A stretch of DNA of 64,000 nucleotides, from assembly GCA_023091665.1 (NCBI GenBank), contig JALJCQ010000009.1, positions 310,001 through 374,000 of the forward strand, given 5' to 3'. Every line of letters starts with the position of its first letter. Position 1 is the stretch's first letter. Of this stretch, positions 42,685 to 51,494 are shown piece by piece. Under the pieces are notes generated by a model that saw nothing but the letters and a program-made list of their open reading frames with translations, searched no databases and was not told the DNA's origin. Origin of the DNA: Pythium myriotylum (taxonomy: Eukaryota; Oomycota; Peronosporomycetes; Pythiales; Pythiaceae). The position numbers and the translations under genes are program-made.

Positions 42685-43197
42685 GGTTCTCGTCTATGAC
42701 GTCTCAGCAAGACACAAGGAAGGCAATTCTAACTGTAAGAGCATGACACACCCGCACAGAGTAGCTAAGTGACATGTAGTGCGCTCAAATAGCGTTTCCA
42801 AGACCCAGTCTATACATACTTGTGTGCATCGCAGCCCCGCCGACTCCGACCCCTGCGAAGGCGTCACGGGAGCCTTTTGATCCGACGTTTGCTGCCCTTG
42901 TAAGTAGGGTGTGGCAAATGGAGTCTGCACCCACTTCTGCTAGCATTGGGTCCCAATGCTCTACTGCATCACCGACTTCTAATTGCAAGTCGGCCACTTC
43001 GAAAGTGCTTCGAGTTGGACGAGGTGTAGCTGACGCGCGCTATCGTACTTCGTCCGAAACATAAGAAACAAGAAAAGAGTTGGATGAGCTGTTCGTCCAC
43101 GTCCACGAGGTAGTCCCCGAGCAAATGTACATGAGACCCATGGCGTATTGCTCTAAAAGCGAAAATATTCCGATGTGAATGTGGGAGAAGTTATCCT
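42685..43197. other. Spacer between the two Cys-rich genes
   Basis: About 510 bp with small open frames on both strands (for example 42822-43064, plus, 80 codons) that lack recognisable content. It presumably contains the promoter of copy 1. Confidence 0.4.
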
Positions 43198-43515
43198 TCA
43201 GTATTTCGCGTCATGAATGTATGACAAATCTATGGGGACGACTTTGACTGGCGGTGTCTGTTCTGGTGCTGGGTAGTACGGGCGTTGTGTTGGATCGGGT
43301 TGCTTGTTGCAACAAGACGAGCAAGAGCATGCGGAGGGGCAACAGACGCAGCACTCGTCCGGGATGAAGTCCCACCACGTGCAAGTCCACGTGCAGCAGC
43401 AGGAATCGCACTTGCAGCAAGCACAGCCGTCGCAGCATTCAATGTTGTCGCAGCATTCTATGTCGTTGAAGCAGCACTCGCAGCAATCGATGTCGCAATC
43501 GCAGATATCACACAT
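43198..43515 (-). CDS. Ultra-cysteine-rich small protein, copy 2
   Basis: 105 residues, 27 of them cysteine, all in the first ~69. It starts MCDICDCDIDCCECC and continues with paired cysteines spaced by acidic residues (DIECCDNIECCDGCACC), then WTCTWWDF and further CC pairs. The tail is cysteine-free and Pro/Tyr-rich with PPVKVVPIDL, matching the QVRVVPV tail of copy 1. The Asp/Cys pattern suggests soft-metal coordination; a palmitoylated scaffold is an alternative. A coding origin is supported by the frame staying open despite the biased composition, by the paralog, and by a third, decayed copy nearby. The plus-strand open frames here are its antisense. Confidence 0.65.
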   Translation of the reverse strand: MCDICDCDIDCCECCFNDIECCDNIECCDGCACCKCDSCCCTWTCTWWDFIPDECCVCCPSACSCSSCCNKQPDPTQRPYYPAPEQTPPVKVVPIDLSYIHDAKY

Positions 43516-43518
43516 GGT

Positions 43519-43579
43519 TGTGGTCTCTTGAGCGAAATTGAAAAGTGTTTGTGGTCTCTAGAGCGAAAATGGGAAGTGT
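43519..43579. repeat. Tandem 31-bp duplication upstream of Cys-rich copy 2
   Basis: Two copies of TGTGGTCTCT(T/A)GAGCGAAA-type sequence, starting at 43519 and 43550, lie immediately upstream of the copy 2 start codon. They would fall in the promoter or 5' UTR. Seen directly; function unknown. Confidence 0.7.
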
Positions 43580-43974
43580 GAAAGGTCCCTTTTCGATGGG
43601 CTCGGGATCACCCATTCGCCTTGGGTTCACCTTCGCCTGATACAGATTTCCCAGATCCGTTTGTCGAAACTTTCACGATCTCGAAGTGATCTTTCTCCAA
43701 CTGGACACATGATGATCAAGAACTCTCATGATGAAACTAGCGACCACCAGATGAACATGGCATTATCTCAGTCGAAGGACGCCCACTACTCTCTGTGAGT
43801 CGTCGGCTCGCAAATAGTCACGAGGTCGTGAAATCCACTTTACTCTTAATGACGAAGCCATTCCCGAATGCTTCACCCGATGGAGATACGAATGAAGTCG
43901 TTATTCTCAGGCATTAGAGGATTTGACCGATGCCAACTCTACTAGCAATTTGATTGTGTGGAATCTGGTCGGGT
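43580..43974. other. Intergenic region
   Basis: About 395 bp, AT-richer than the left half, with no open frame worth calling and no recognised repeat. Confidence 0.35.
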
Positions 43975-44061
43975 TAGCAGTCGCAGCAGAAGCATTCTCG
44001 CAGTTGGTGCAACGTAGCAATCGATAATGCAATCACAAATATCTCACAGGAGCGAGAAACG
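43975..44061 (-). pseudogene. Decayed third copy of the Cys-rich gene (5' end only)
   Basis: The minus strand reads TGTGAGATATTTGTGATTGC, then ATCGATTGCTACG. This lines up with the start of copy 2 (TGTGATATCTGCGATTGCGA, then ATCGATTGCTGCG) with scattered mismatches. Shared pieces such as GCGAG and TGCTTC..TGCGAC follow. The frame is broken and the rest of the gene is missing. Confidence 0.55.
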
Positions 44062-44344
44062 AAAATTGAGCCGGGCTCTTCGCAGTGGATTGCTTTTCAG
44101 TGAGGAATGGATTCACTTCTCTGCCATTATTTTATTGGGTACGCTGACGGTCTGATCACTAATCTCTTCTTGGGTACATTTCTCGCAGTTCCAGGCAGGG
44201 AATCTCAACTGTTGAAGGTCTTTTTTCATCTACAGGATTGAGAAAGAGACATCAAGCTCAAGCTGACGAAGCAAGCATACTACGAGAAAAAAAGCATGGT
44301 ATTCGAAGTCCACTAACGCAATTCTGGTTCCACGTATCACCAAC

Positions 44345-45031
44345 TTACTGCGCCATGCCGTAGAGAAGCGGCACGTCGGCAGCCTCCGAGTAGTACTCGA
44401 CGTACGAGCGCAGCTTCTCAGGCCACTCGAGATCCTTGACGAGCGTGAGCCCACGCAGCGTCGCAAACGTCACGAGGTCGTCGAAGCTGAGCCCACTCTC
44501 GTTCACAAAGCGATCCGAGTGGAGAATGTCCGCGAGCTTGACGAGGTGCTCGTTCACCTTGGCGAGGTACTCGGGGGCCTTGGCCTGGAGTTCCTCAACG
44601 GGCACGCCGAACTGCTTCTCCTTGGCGGCGCGCACGTAGTCGCGCGACTTCTTCTGCGCGTACTCGGCAAACGGCGCGGCGATGGCGAGCGGCACTTGGA
44701 GCGAGAGCAGGTCCTTGAAGGCCTTCTGCTGCCAGGCTGCGAGATCTTCACGGCCCGAGGCCGGCTTGAGGATCGGCTCGCCGCCAAGGTTCTCGTCGAC
44801 GTACTTGATGATGTCGCCGCTCTCTGGGAAGGCCTCACCCGACGGGAGCTGGAAGATCGGCGTCTGCTTGGCGCCCACGAGGCGCACAGGCGTGTCCACG
44901 TCGTGGTACGCGACGAAGACGAGCTCGTGCTCGACCTTCTTGAGCCCGAGAATCGCACGCACGCGCACGCAGAACGGGCAGCAATCGTAGATGTAGAGCT
45001 TGGGCAGCGTGGTCGAAGCAGGCGTGGCCAT
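44345..45031 (-). CDS. Glutaredoxin-2-type (GrxB-like) glutaredoxin
   Basis: Single exon, 228 residues. KLYIYDCCPFCVRVRAILGL gives a thioredoxin-fold active site CPFC (CPYC in E. coli Grx2). Then VGAKQTPIFQL with the cis-Pro and ESGDIIKYVDENLGG (glutathione-binding ES.DI) follow. The C-terminal all-helical domain ends LVTFATLRGLTLVKDLEWPE...DVPLLYGMAQ, matching the Grx2 C-terminus (LRNLTLV...WP...LLSSMAI). Family knowledge: Grx2 is an unusual 24-kDa, GST-like glutaredoxin that reduces glutathionylated or disulfide substrates. The start at 45031 (MATPASTTLP) is preferred over an upstream ATG that adds an Arg/Ser-rich tail. This form is mainly known from bacteria. Confidence 0.9.
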   Translation of the reverse strand: MATPASTTLPKLYIYDCCPFCVRVRAILGLKKVEHELVFVAYHDVDTPVRLVGAKQTPIFQLPSGEAFPESGDIIKYVDENLGGEPILKPASGREDLAAWQQKAFKDLLSLQVPLAIAAPFAEYAQKKSRDYVRAAKEKQFGVPVEELQAKAPEYLAKVNEHLVKLADILHSDRFVNESGLSFDDLVTFATLRGLTLVKDLEWPEKLRSYVEYYSEAADVPLLYGMAQ

Positions 45032-45527
45032 GGTGGAGGAACGGAAGATTCGCAAGTGAGACCGACGAAAGCTCGGCACGTGGCTTGCGGGCGTCTTCTG
45101 TGACGTGTGAGAAAATCCCAGATGCGTCTGGTTGAGGTTGACTATCCCACGCTCAGCTGTTTACGAACTGGTCGGATTGCCTGGGTCTCAGTTGACAGAA
45201 GATGGAGATCACGATGACGTGGTTGGTTCTTGATGACGATTGGTGGCCAGATGGGAAAAGGGTGGATGGAGTCCTCCATGGATATGGTCTCTTCAAGAAC
45301 AATCGAGTGGGAAGCGAGCGACTGCATTATTAATACCTGGATCAGCTAGAATGCGTGGATCCATGGTAAGCAGGCTGTGAGGAAGTCGAACAGCTGCAAC
45401 ATCTCACACGCAAACGGGATCGTTTCGATATTCAAGACAGTTTGAACAATGGACAATGGTCCCAATGGAAATACAGAGTGCCAGGTGGTGGACTGCTCGT
45501 CGAGGTGACTTTGGCGATAGACTGCGA
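45032..45527. other. Intergenic region upstream of the glutaredoxin gene
   Basis: About 496 bp; no supported gene. It holds the glutaredoxin promoter and the 3' end of the secreted protein gene. Confidence 0.4.
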
Positions 45528-45914
45528 TTAGTAGTTCCCGCAGAAGTACCTTTCGCTGATCTTGCACCAGCGTTTAAGGCGGCGTAGGGCCCCCGCGATC
45601 TTGCCCACGACAGTAGTCTCATCATCAGCTGCGTTGACGAGCAAGGGCTTGTCGGTTGTCTCGAGATCGGGCGACTGAATTGGCCAACGGAAGGGAGGTC
45701 CTCTCTCCAGAAGAGACGGCTTAGTACCTGGGCTTCCCTGCAACAACGGAGGCTCGCTCTCCGCGGCGTCCTCGAGAAGAGCACGCTGGTTTCCAGACGG
45801 ATCGGACACTTGGCCTTGACGCAACAGTGGAGTAGCATTCACGTGCGTTGATCCGGACAGGGAGGCGATAACGACCACTGCTGACAGTGAGAGAAGCGGA
45901 GACACGAACTTCAT
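45528..45914 (-). CDS. Small secreted protein, RxLR-like effector candidate
   Basis: 128 residues, single exon. The N-terminus is a clear signal peptide (MKFVSPLLSLSAVVVIASLS, cleavage probably after HVNA near 27). At residues 44-47 is RALL, directly followed by the acidic EDAAESE. This matches the position (about 40-60) and layout of RxLR-dEER leaders, but with Leu in place of the second Arg. The remainder is Pro/Leu-rich and disordered-looking, then a basic helical C-terminus (GKIAGALRRLKRWCKISERY) with two cysteines. If it is an effector, it would be exported to act on a host. Alternatives are an ordinary secreted peptide or a non-canonical RxLR. No WY-fold is evident. Confidence 0.65.
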   Translation of the reverse strand: MKFVSPLLSLSAVVVIASLSGSTHVNATPLLRQGQVSDPSGNQRALLEDAAESEPPLLQGSPGTKPSLLERGPPFRWPIQSPDLETTDKPLLVNAADDETTVVGKIAGALRRLKRWCKISERYFCGNY

Positions 45915-46997
45915 GGTTGGCGGGAAGCTGATCGGAGCGTCTTGGAGAAGATTGGAGAATGAGAGAATACACCAAGTCGTAGACGCTACGGCGACTGATG
46001 ACGTGGGGAAAGATAAGCTCCCTCGTCATTTCTCCACGTCACCATGGCGCCTCGTCATCCGTGGTTTCGTCTCGAACCGAGCGATCATGGGTGCTCTCAT
46101 CTCGCATTTCTCCTCTAACTCATGGTTCAACCGTCGACAGTGATCTTGTGACAACTTTCATTCGCTCTCGTCACCTCATGTTTGAAACCTTCGAGGGCAA
46201 CGAAGACCAGCTCTACTTGAGGTACTCCACCCCGAACCAGACGCGGCATGGTGGAAGTGCTTCAAGTAGAGTAGAACCTACAGTCGTTGTCCACGACTTT
46301 CGTAAGGTGAGAAGTCTTCTTCCACTTTGAACGCCACGCTCCAGTCAGTTCAGAACCAATACCTGGCCCGTGTTTGACTGGTAGTTGCATGATGTCGGGA
46401 ATCCATCATGCCCTTTTCTTCATCAGCCGAGTGACGCACGATGAATTCATGGCAATCGTACCGGTCCGTTTTTGCAATACGATGCTCTCGCGGTCCACAT
46501 GCAATACGGCAAGCTAGCTGAATGGAAGCTACACTCAGCACTGGGACAAATCTTCAGTCGTCGAAAGGTGATTAGAAGCTGCACACAAAGCAGATCTTAC
46601 CCACCATTTAATCTGCCTTCGCACATTCACCAGTAATCGAATGCTTCCGTATGAATTATCACTTTAAACTGGAGATACTTGTCTTCAACGTCTCATCAGG
46701 GCACCCACAAACGGCCAGGGGCCTTCCAATTCGAAACATGAACCGAAAGGCCCCTGACACCATACCGGGATATGCAAGCAGTCAGTTCACACGAATTGCT
46801 TCACTCGGATTTTACCATTTTCGAATCCCTTTACCACTCGCGTCCAGATCACTGGCATCATGCTTGGCCACACGGCGAGAGTAATCGACTTGCTTGACTT
46901 CATAGCAATTTCACTCGAGTCCGAAAACAAGTTGTAGCCGACTTTGTTCGATCTCAGCAATACCGCGAGTACACGCTTTCGAAACAAAGTCGAAGGG
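45915..46997. other. Intergenic region, no gene seen
   Basis: About 1.08 kb. The only marked structure is a 10-bp perfect inverted repeat at 46716-46756. Open frames are short and unrecognisable. Confidence 0.4.
46716..46756. repeat. Perfect 10-bp inverted repeat (hairpin), 21-nt loop
   Basis: CAGGGGCCTT at 46716-46725 and AAGGCCCCTG at 46747-46756. The GC-rich stem could form a stable hairpin in RNA. It is not followed by a T-run, and eukaryotic termination does not use such stems. Possibly a degraded transposon end. Confidence 0.6.
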
Positions 46998-48752
46998 TTA
47001 TTTCACTTCCTCAACCCGTCTTGGGAACAACGCGGTTGAGTGGCCAGCTTGGCCGATGATATCAAATATCTCCGGCGTAAGCAGCTCGGGGTGGTGACGA
47101 CGCAAATGCGCCAGTAGCGTCACGTCTCCGGCCTTCGCAGCGACAACGGCGAGAGGCTCGACTGGACTGGATCGCACACAGGATCCGACACAAACTGGAC
47201 TGGGAGTCAGTCGTGACTCCAACCACGCAAGTGTATGCAGCACAGGGAAGCGTAACGGGGGAAGGAATCCGTTGCGGTCGAACGAGTTGCGGAGGACATC
47301 GTGCACGACACACTTTGTACATCGGTTAATGCCGTGTTCGTAGAGCCAGCTGAGGACTTCGAGGTGGCCTCCCTGGGCCGCGCACACCATCATTTCGTTT
47401 GCGTTGGTAGTGGCGAAGTTCTGGCTCAGCCACTTGACGAGTGCGAGGTGTCCATGCTGCGCTGCCATCAGTGTCGCCTCCTGAAGCCCATTCCGTAGCC
47501 CTCGGTTCTTCAGGATCCACTGGACAACGTGGAGATGGCCGTTCGCTGCAGCGACATCCAGGAGATGTGTATACCAGCCATCGCGAGCAAAGTTCTCGTG
47601 CAGAAACTGAAGCGCAGTCACAAAGCCTCGTTCGGCGAGGAACCGCGTCGCCGAAAGCATGTGGAGGCTGTGGATGCTGTCGTTGACCCAGGTTAGAAAC
47701 TCGACGGCCTCGCGGTCCGTCTTGACGCCGGTCGGGATCCGCAGTACGAAAGGCGACGTGGAATCTCTCACGACCGAGCGCACCGTGTCGAAGCTGCCAT
47801 GGTGCTGAACGTTCTCCATGAGCTTCTTGCCGAGCGGCTGGCCGTCCAGCAACGTCGTGGCCAGAAACGTTGCATCCCACTGGAGCACTCGCGAGCCTCC
47901 TGCACGATTCGGCGCGAACTCGACCATGTCTCGGAACGATTCAGACGACGGACTGGCCAGCACGAGCTCGACGATCTCGTCGATCTTGCCCGAGCTGCCG
48001 TCGCTGATGAGCAAGCGAAGCGCCTCCTCCCGGCTCAGCTGGATCGTCGGCGATCTCTCCATCATCAAGTAGCGCACGACGAGGAGACTGGGCGGCTTGG
48101 CGTACAGCGCTTCTCGCAGCACGCGGTCGAGCATCTGCGGCAGTCTCTGCTGTTCGTCAAACCAGCGCACGAGGTCGACGCTGCGTCGAAGAACGTCTCG
48201 GAAGAGAGCCCAGTCAGAAAGGGAGTGCCAGTTCGGTATGCGAAGTGGGCCTCGCGAAGTGAGCCATTCAACGATGCGTCGCGCGTCGCGGCTGCCCGTG
48301 GACACGAAGCAGCCTCGCAGACACGCGTAGCAGAGGTTGCCGACGCCCGGCGCGCAGCACATGCGGTCGTTCCGGTGCTCGACGACCCACTGCACGGTCT
48401 CGAGCGAGCCGGACTCGAGCGCGAGCTGAAGTGGCCACACGGCGAACGGCTCGGGGTGGAGCCGGTGGATCTTTTGCGCGAGCAGCAGGTCGTCGTTCTT
48501 GAGCGCCACCTCCATGGCGCGCGAGAGCCAGTGGCTGCGCAGCGCGGCGTCCACGGCGTCGCGCGAGACGCGGAAGGCGACGCGGTCGAAGAGCCGGTGG
48601 GAGCCCCAGGCCGCGGCGCGCGGCGGCGTGACGAGCGCCGAGCCGTCGAGGCTCTCGGAGACGAGGTCGGCGGCCTCGGGCAGCGCGGCGACGCTCGGCG
48701 CCACGCGCGCGAGCACGGCGTCGACCACGGCGAGCGGCGGCGGCAGCGGCAT
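46998..48752 (-). CDS. Ankyrin-repeat family protein, intact
   Basis: Single exon, 584 residues. The N-terminal module (PEAADLVSESLDGSALVTPP, HRLFDRVAFRVS, AMEVALKNDDLLLAQKIHRL) leads to LETVQWVVEHRNDRMCC, and the Cys motif CCAPGVGNLCYAC. The middle part ends in RAGGSRVLQWDATFL. Ankyrin-like repeats follow (AAANGHLHVVQWILKNRG, AAQHGHLALVKWLSQNF, AAQGGHLEVLSWLYEHG), then CTKCVVHDVL and a C-terminal region with CVGSC. No targeting signal. The first ~700 nt (minus strand) are GC-richer than the rest, like the neighbouring gene it diverges from (start codons 118 bp apart). Function unknown; protein binding is expected from the repeats. Confidence 0.87.
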   Translation of the reverse strand: MPLPPPLAVVDAVLARVAPSVAALPEAADLVSESLDGSALVTPPRAAAWGSHRLFDRVAFRVSRDAVDAALRSHWLSRAMEVALKNDDLLLAQKIHRLHPEPFAVWPLQLALESGSLETVQWVVEHRNDRMCCAPGVGNLCYACLRGCFVSTGSRDARRIVEWLTSRGPLRIPNWHSLSDWALFRDVLRRSVDLVRWFDEQQRLPQMLDRVLREALYAKPPSLLVVRYLMMERSPTIQLSREEALRLLISDGSSGKIDEIVELVLASPSSESFRDMVEFAPNRAGGSRVLQWDATFLATTLLDGQPLGKKLMENVQHHGSFDTVRSVVRDSTSPFVLRIPTGVKTDREAVEFLTWVNDSIHSLHMLSATRFLAERGFVTALQFLHENFARDGWYTHLLDVAAANGHLHVVQWILKNRGLRNGLQEATLMAAQHGHLALVKWLSQNFATTNANEMMVCAAQGGHLEVLSWLYEHGINRCTKCVVHDVLRNSFDRNGFLPPLRFPVLHTLAWLESRLTPSPVCVGSCVRSSPVEPLAVVAAKAGDVTLLAHLRRHHPELLTPEIFDIIGQAGHSTALFPRRVEEVK

Positions 48753-48870
48753 GACCGCGAGGGACGAGTCTAGTCACATTCGCGGGGGATCCGCCGCGCT
48801 GGCTCCTCCGTGGAATGATGAGCTGCTCGCTCGCTCACTGCGAGAAGAGAGATATCCATACAGGGCACCC

Positions 48871-50211
48871 ATGGCGACCGACGAGCCGTCGCGAGAGCAG
48901 CTCGCGCGGCAGGACGAGCGCGCCGGCGACTCGCCCACGCAGTCCTCCCACGGCGACGCCCACGGCGACGTAGCGGCAGAAGACTCGTCGCCGGAACCGC
49001 AGTACCAGTTCGCGTGGATGGCCGACCACGAGCTCATCGACCGCGCGGTGGAGACGCTGCGCATGGACAGAGAGGACTTCGACGCGCCCCCGTACAAGCC
49101 CGTGGCACCACCACCCAAAGAGACGGCTATAATACCGGTCTCCGTGCACCCCCACGGCCGGCGCGCGGCGAAGAACCGACGCGTCGAGCAGCCGTCGGGT
49201 GAACGAACGGGCGAGAGTCGCGAGCTCGTCGACGACGAAGCGCCAGGATCGTCACCGACCGGTGGTATCAACGCGTTCTTGGCGCCTCGAGCAGTACGCC
49301 ATGTACGAGCAGTCGTGGAGGATTTCCATCTCGCGCTCGTGGAGCACGACCACGGCGCTGGCTCGCCACCTGACGTCGACTCGCAGTGCACAGTCATGGA
49401 CGAGCTCACACTGCTCCATGAGGGCGCGAAGCGGCTGCCCATGCTCATGGATCTCGTCATCTGGGACCATTTGGATCGGCTTCGGTTATGGTATCGTACT
49501 CGCAAGCCTCGCCAAGACGACGACGTCTTCCAGATTGGCACGGCAGCTGACGGCCACGCATGGGTCGCTTTCGGTCTGCGGCCTCGCAACTGGCGTGACA
49601 TGCACAGTCGCGAGCACTATCCGTGGCTCAACTTGGTGACAGTGGAGCATTTCCGCCAGGCCAGGCTCGTGCCACCGCTCAAGGAAGGCGGCGTGCGGCC
49701 ATACGACTCGACAGGGCTTCGATGCTCCGTGGAGTTCTGGTGCGGCATCGACGATACGAACCATCTTCTGCAGCTCGAGGGCACTCGCGATCGCTCGTCG
49801 CCAGCGCACGCGTACTTCATCTCGCTCTTTTGGAAGTACCGGATGGCTCTCCGCAAAGGCAAGGCGTTAGAAGGACGAGCGCTCGCGCAGTCGTGGGCGT
49901 CTTTCCACGCGACCATGAAGTCCCGACCGGAGGACGTGTACGCAGAGATCGAAGATTTCTACACGAACACAATCGACGGCACCCTCATCCGCATCCATGA
50001 GGTTAGCCGAAACCACGGCATTGGCTGCGCTGTCCCGGTCAACAAAGGCGTGGTGTGCCCTATGTGCACACGACAAACTCCGAAGCTGCCGGACTCGTGC
50101 CGGACTCAATTCTTTGACTTGGTGCCTCTTGAGGTCAAGTTTTACCTCGCGCAACTGGACGGCCTGCTCGAGAGTGAGGCGAGGAAGAAGAAGCGCCGCG
50201 TCGACGTGTGA
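48871..50211 (+). CDS. Protein of unknown function (446 residues)
   Basis: Single open exon from ATG 48871. The N-terminal ~110 residues are acidic and disordered. From ~165 on the protein looks globular: DELTLLHEGAKRLPMLMDLV, IWDHLDRLRLWYRTRK, AWVAFGLRPRNWRDMHSREH, RCSVEFWCGIDDTNHLLQLE, FISLFWKYRMALRKG, DVYAEIEDFYTNTIDGTLIR. A CPMC pair (GVVCPMCTRQTPKL) and a basic KKKRRV tail (nuclear localisation candidate) close it. No domain was recognised. Around residues 110-170 the other plus frame also looks coding-like, so a small intron or frameshift there is possible. It shares a 118-bp divergent promoter with the ankyrin gene. Confidence 0.65.
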   Translation: MATDEPSREQLARQDERAGDSPTQSSHGDAHGDVAAEDSSPEPQYQFAWMADHELIDRAVETLRMDREDFDAPPYKPVAPPPKETAIIPVSVHPHGRRAAKNRRVEQPSGERTGESRELVDDEAPGSSPTGGINAFLAPRAVRHVRAVVEDFHLALVEHDHGAGSPPDVDSQCTVMDELTLLHEGAKRLPMLMDLVIWDHLDRLRLWYRTRKPRQDDDVFQIGTAADGHAWVAFGLRPRNWRDMHSREHYPWLNLVTVEHFRQARLVPPLKEGGVRPYDSTGLRCSVEFWCGIDDTNHLLQLEGTRDRSSPAHAYFISLFWKYRMALRKGKALEGRALAQSWASFHATMKSRPEDVYAEIEDFYTNTIDGTLIRIHEVSRNHGIGCAVPVNKGVVCPMCTRQTPKLPDSCRTQFFDLVPLEVKFYLAQLDGLLESEARKKKRRVDV

Positions 50212-50377
50212 TGTCCTATGAATAAGCCAGCCATGTAGGGATGGAGTCTGCATATAGGCCAAGTAGCGATGTAGTCTGCATAATTTCGAAATAACAAACC
50301 ATGAAGAAACTTCGACACTGTAGCAGGATAGCTTTCTTGTGCGGTCCCTGAAAGGGCTATTGAAATATCGATCGGTT

Positions 50378-50404
50378 GAGACTGTCCAGTGGGTCATCTC
50401 CAAC
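50378..50404 (+). pseudogene. Tiny ankyrin-family remnant
   Basis: Reads ETVQWVISN. GAGACTGTCCAGTGGGTCAT is identical to the corresponding part of the intact gene at 56495-58537 (LETVQWVINSR). There is no family sequence on either side, so it is an isolated fragment. Confidence 0.6.
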
Positions 50405-51380
50405 TGAAGCGACCGATTGGGTTCTCAGACGCGTATTGAGAGCCTCAGCAACGATTGCGAGTATGGTACCTCGGTTGCAAAAGGCGTTCGAGGCTAGACC
50501 CACGCTATAAACCCTGATGTGAAGGCAGATGATCTCCGAATGCATGCATCCGCGTTCTGCGCGATGGCACTACGGAGCATCGAGTTGATAGACATCATCC
50601 GCGCTTTGGTTTATTGTGCTCCCAATCATGAATTCGAGCTCTTCAGGGAGGTTATCCACGCCGCCATTCGTGCGATGGCTTCCATGATAAAGTTCACGTT
50701 GTGCTCATGCTCACGTTGACACGCTTCATTACCGGGCGGAGTGTTGGAAAGCCGTGATGGATTTCCATTGAAATATCTCATGAGGTCGACAGCATCGTTG
50801 GAAGCCACTCCGCGACATCGAGACATTTGTGCATTCAGCGCGATTAAGCTTCTCGTGTTGGCGCTTAGAACCCGCGGATTACCGCGCTGAGTCTCGTGGA
50901 ACCCAATTTTCATCAAGAAACGCCGCTAAAGCTGGTCTTCATTACACCACGCACAGTTGATCGCACTCACAATTGGTATTGCCAAGTAGGAACGTATTAT
51001 TTGCTCCACTCTTTGCACTAGTTAGAGTGCTGCAGAAACCGCGTCGACACAAGAGACGACAGGAGTGGTCTTCTGCTAGTAATGGAGGCTCGTACGAGCG
51101 ACTTGCCATTGTCGTAGAACGACAATAAGTGGCCACGAGGAAATCGTCTCCGCCAGTCTCGGATGCGCTGCTCTTGTGCGAGCGACTGGAGTGACTCACC
51201 GAGACTCGCCGAGACCCTCTACCGTCGACTGCATCGCGTACCCGTCGAAGAACACGGCTTTACCAGGAACCACAGAAGACTGCTCGACGAGCAAAAGCGC
51301 CAATCTTGGCCACAGTTAGTCTTCTCTGATGACCGATTGACATCTTCCAGAAGTCAGCTCTCCTCGTTGTCCTCGCGAAT

Positions 51381-51406
51381 CTGTGACGTGTGACCACACG
51401 TCACAG
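51381..51406. repeat. 26-bp near-perfect palindrome upstream of an ankyrin-family copy
   Basis: Arms CTGTGACGTGTG and CACACGTCACAG (12 bp, perfect) with a 2-bp centre. Each arm contains a TGACGT/ACGTCA core as recognised by bZIP factors. The arms also equal the DNA that codes S-H-V-T-D in the family (TCACACGTCACAGAT), so an inverted duplication of coding scraps is an alternative origin. Located 89 bp before the ATG at 51495. Confidence 0.65.
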
Positions 51407-51494
51407 TTTTTGTGAACCCGCCAGACCGAATCACCCAGATCTCAGATGCATCGCATTCTGCAGGAAGCCTTCTCCTGACGCGAGCCTCCCCTCG

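Larger units (their letters stand above)
50212..51494. other. Intergenic region with ankyrin-family debris
   Basis: About 1.28 kb. Apart from the scrap at 50378-50404 and the palindrome at 51381-51406, no feature was recognised. Short open frames on both strands (for example 50916-50626, minus) have no family resemblance. Confidence 0.4.

Noticed and set aside
45998..46330. 110-codon plus-strand frame upstream of the secreted protein
   Set aside because: Ser/Arg-biased, no motif, no homology to neighbours.
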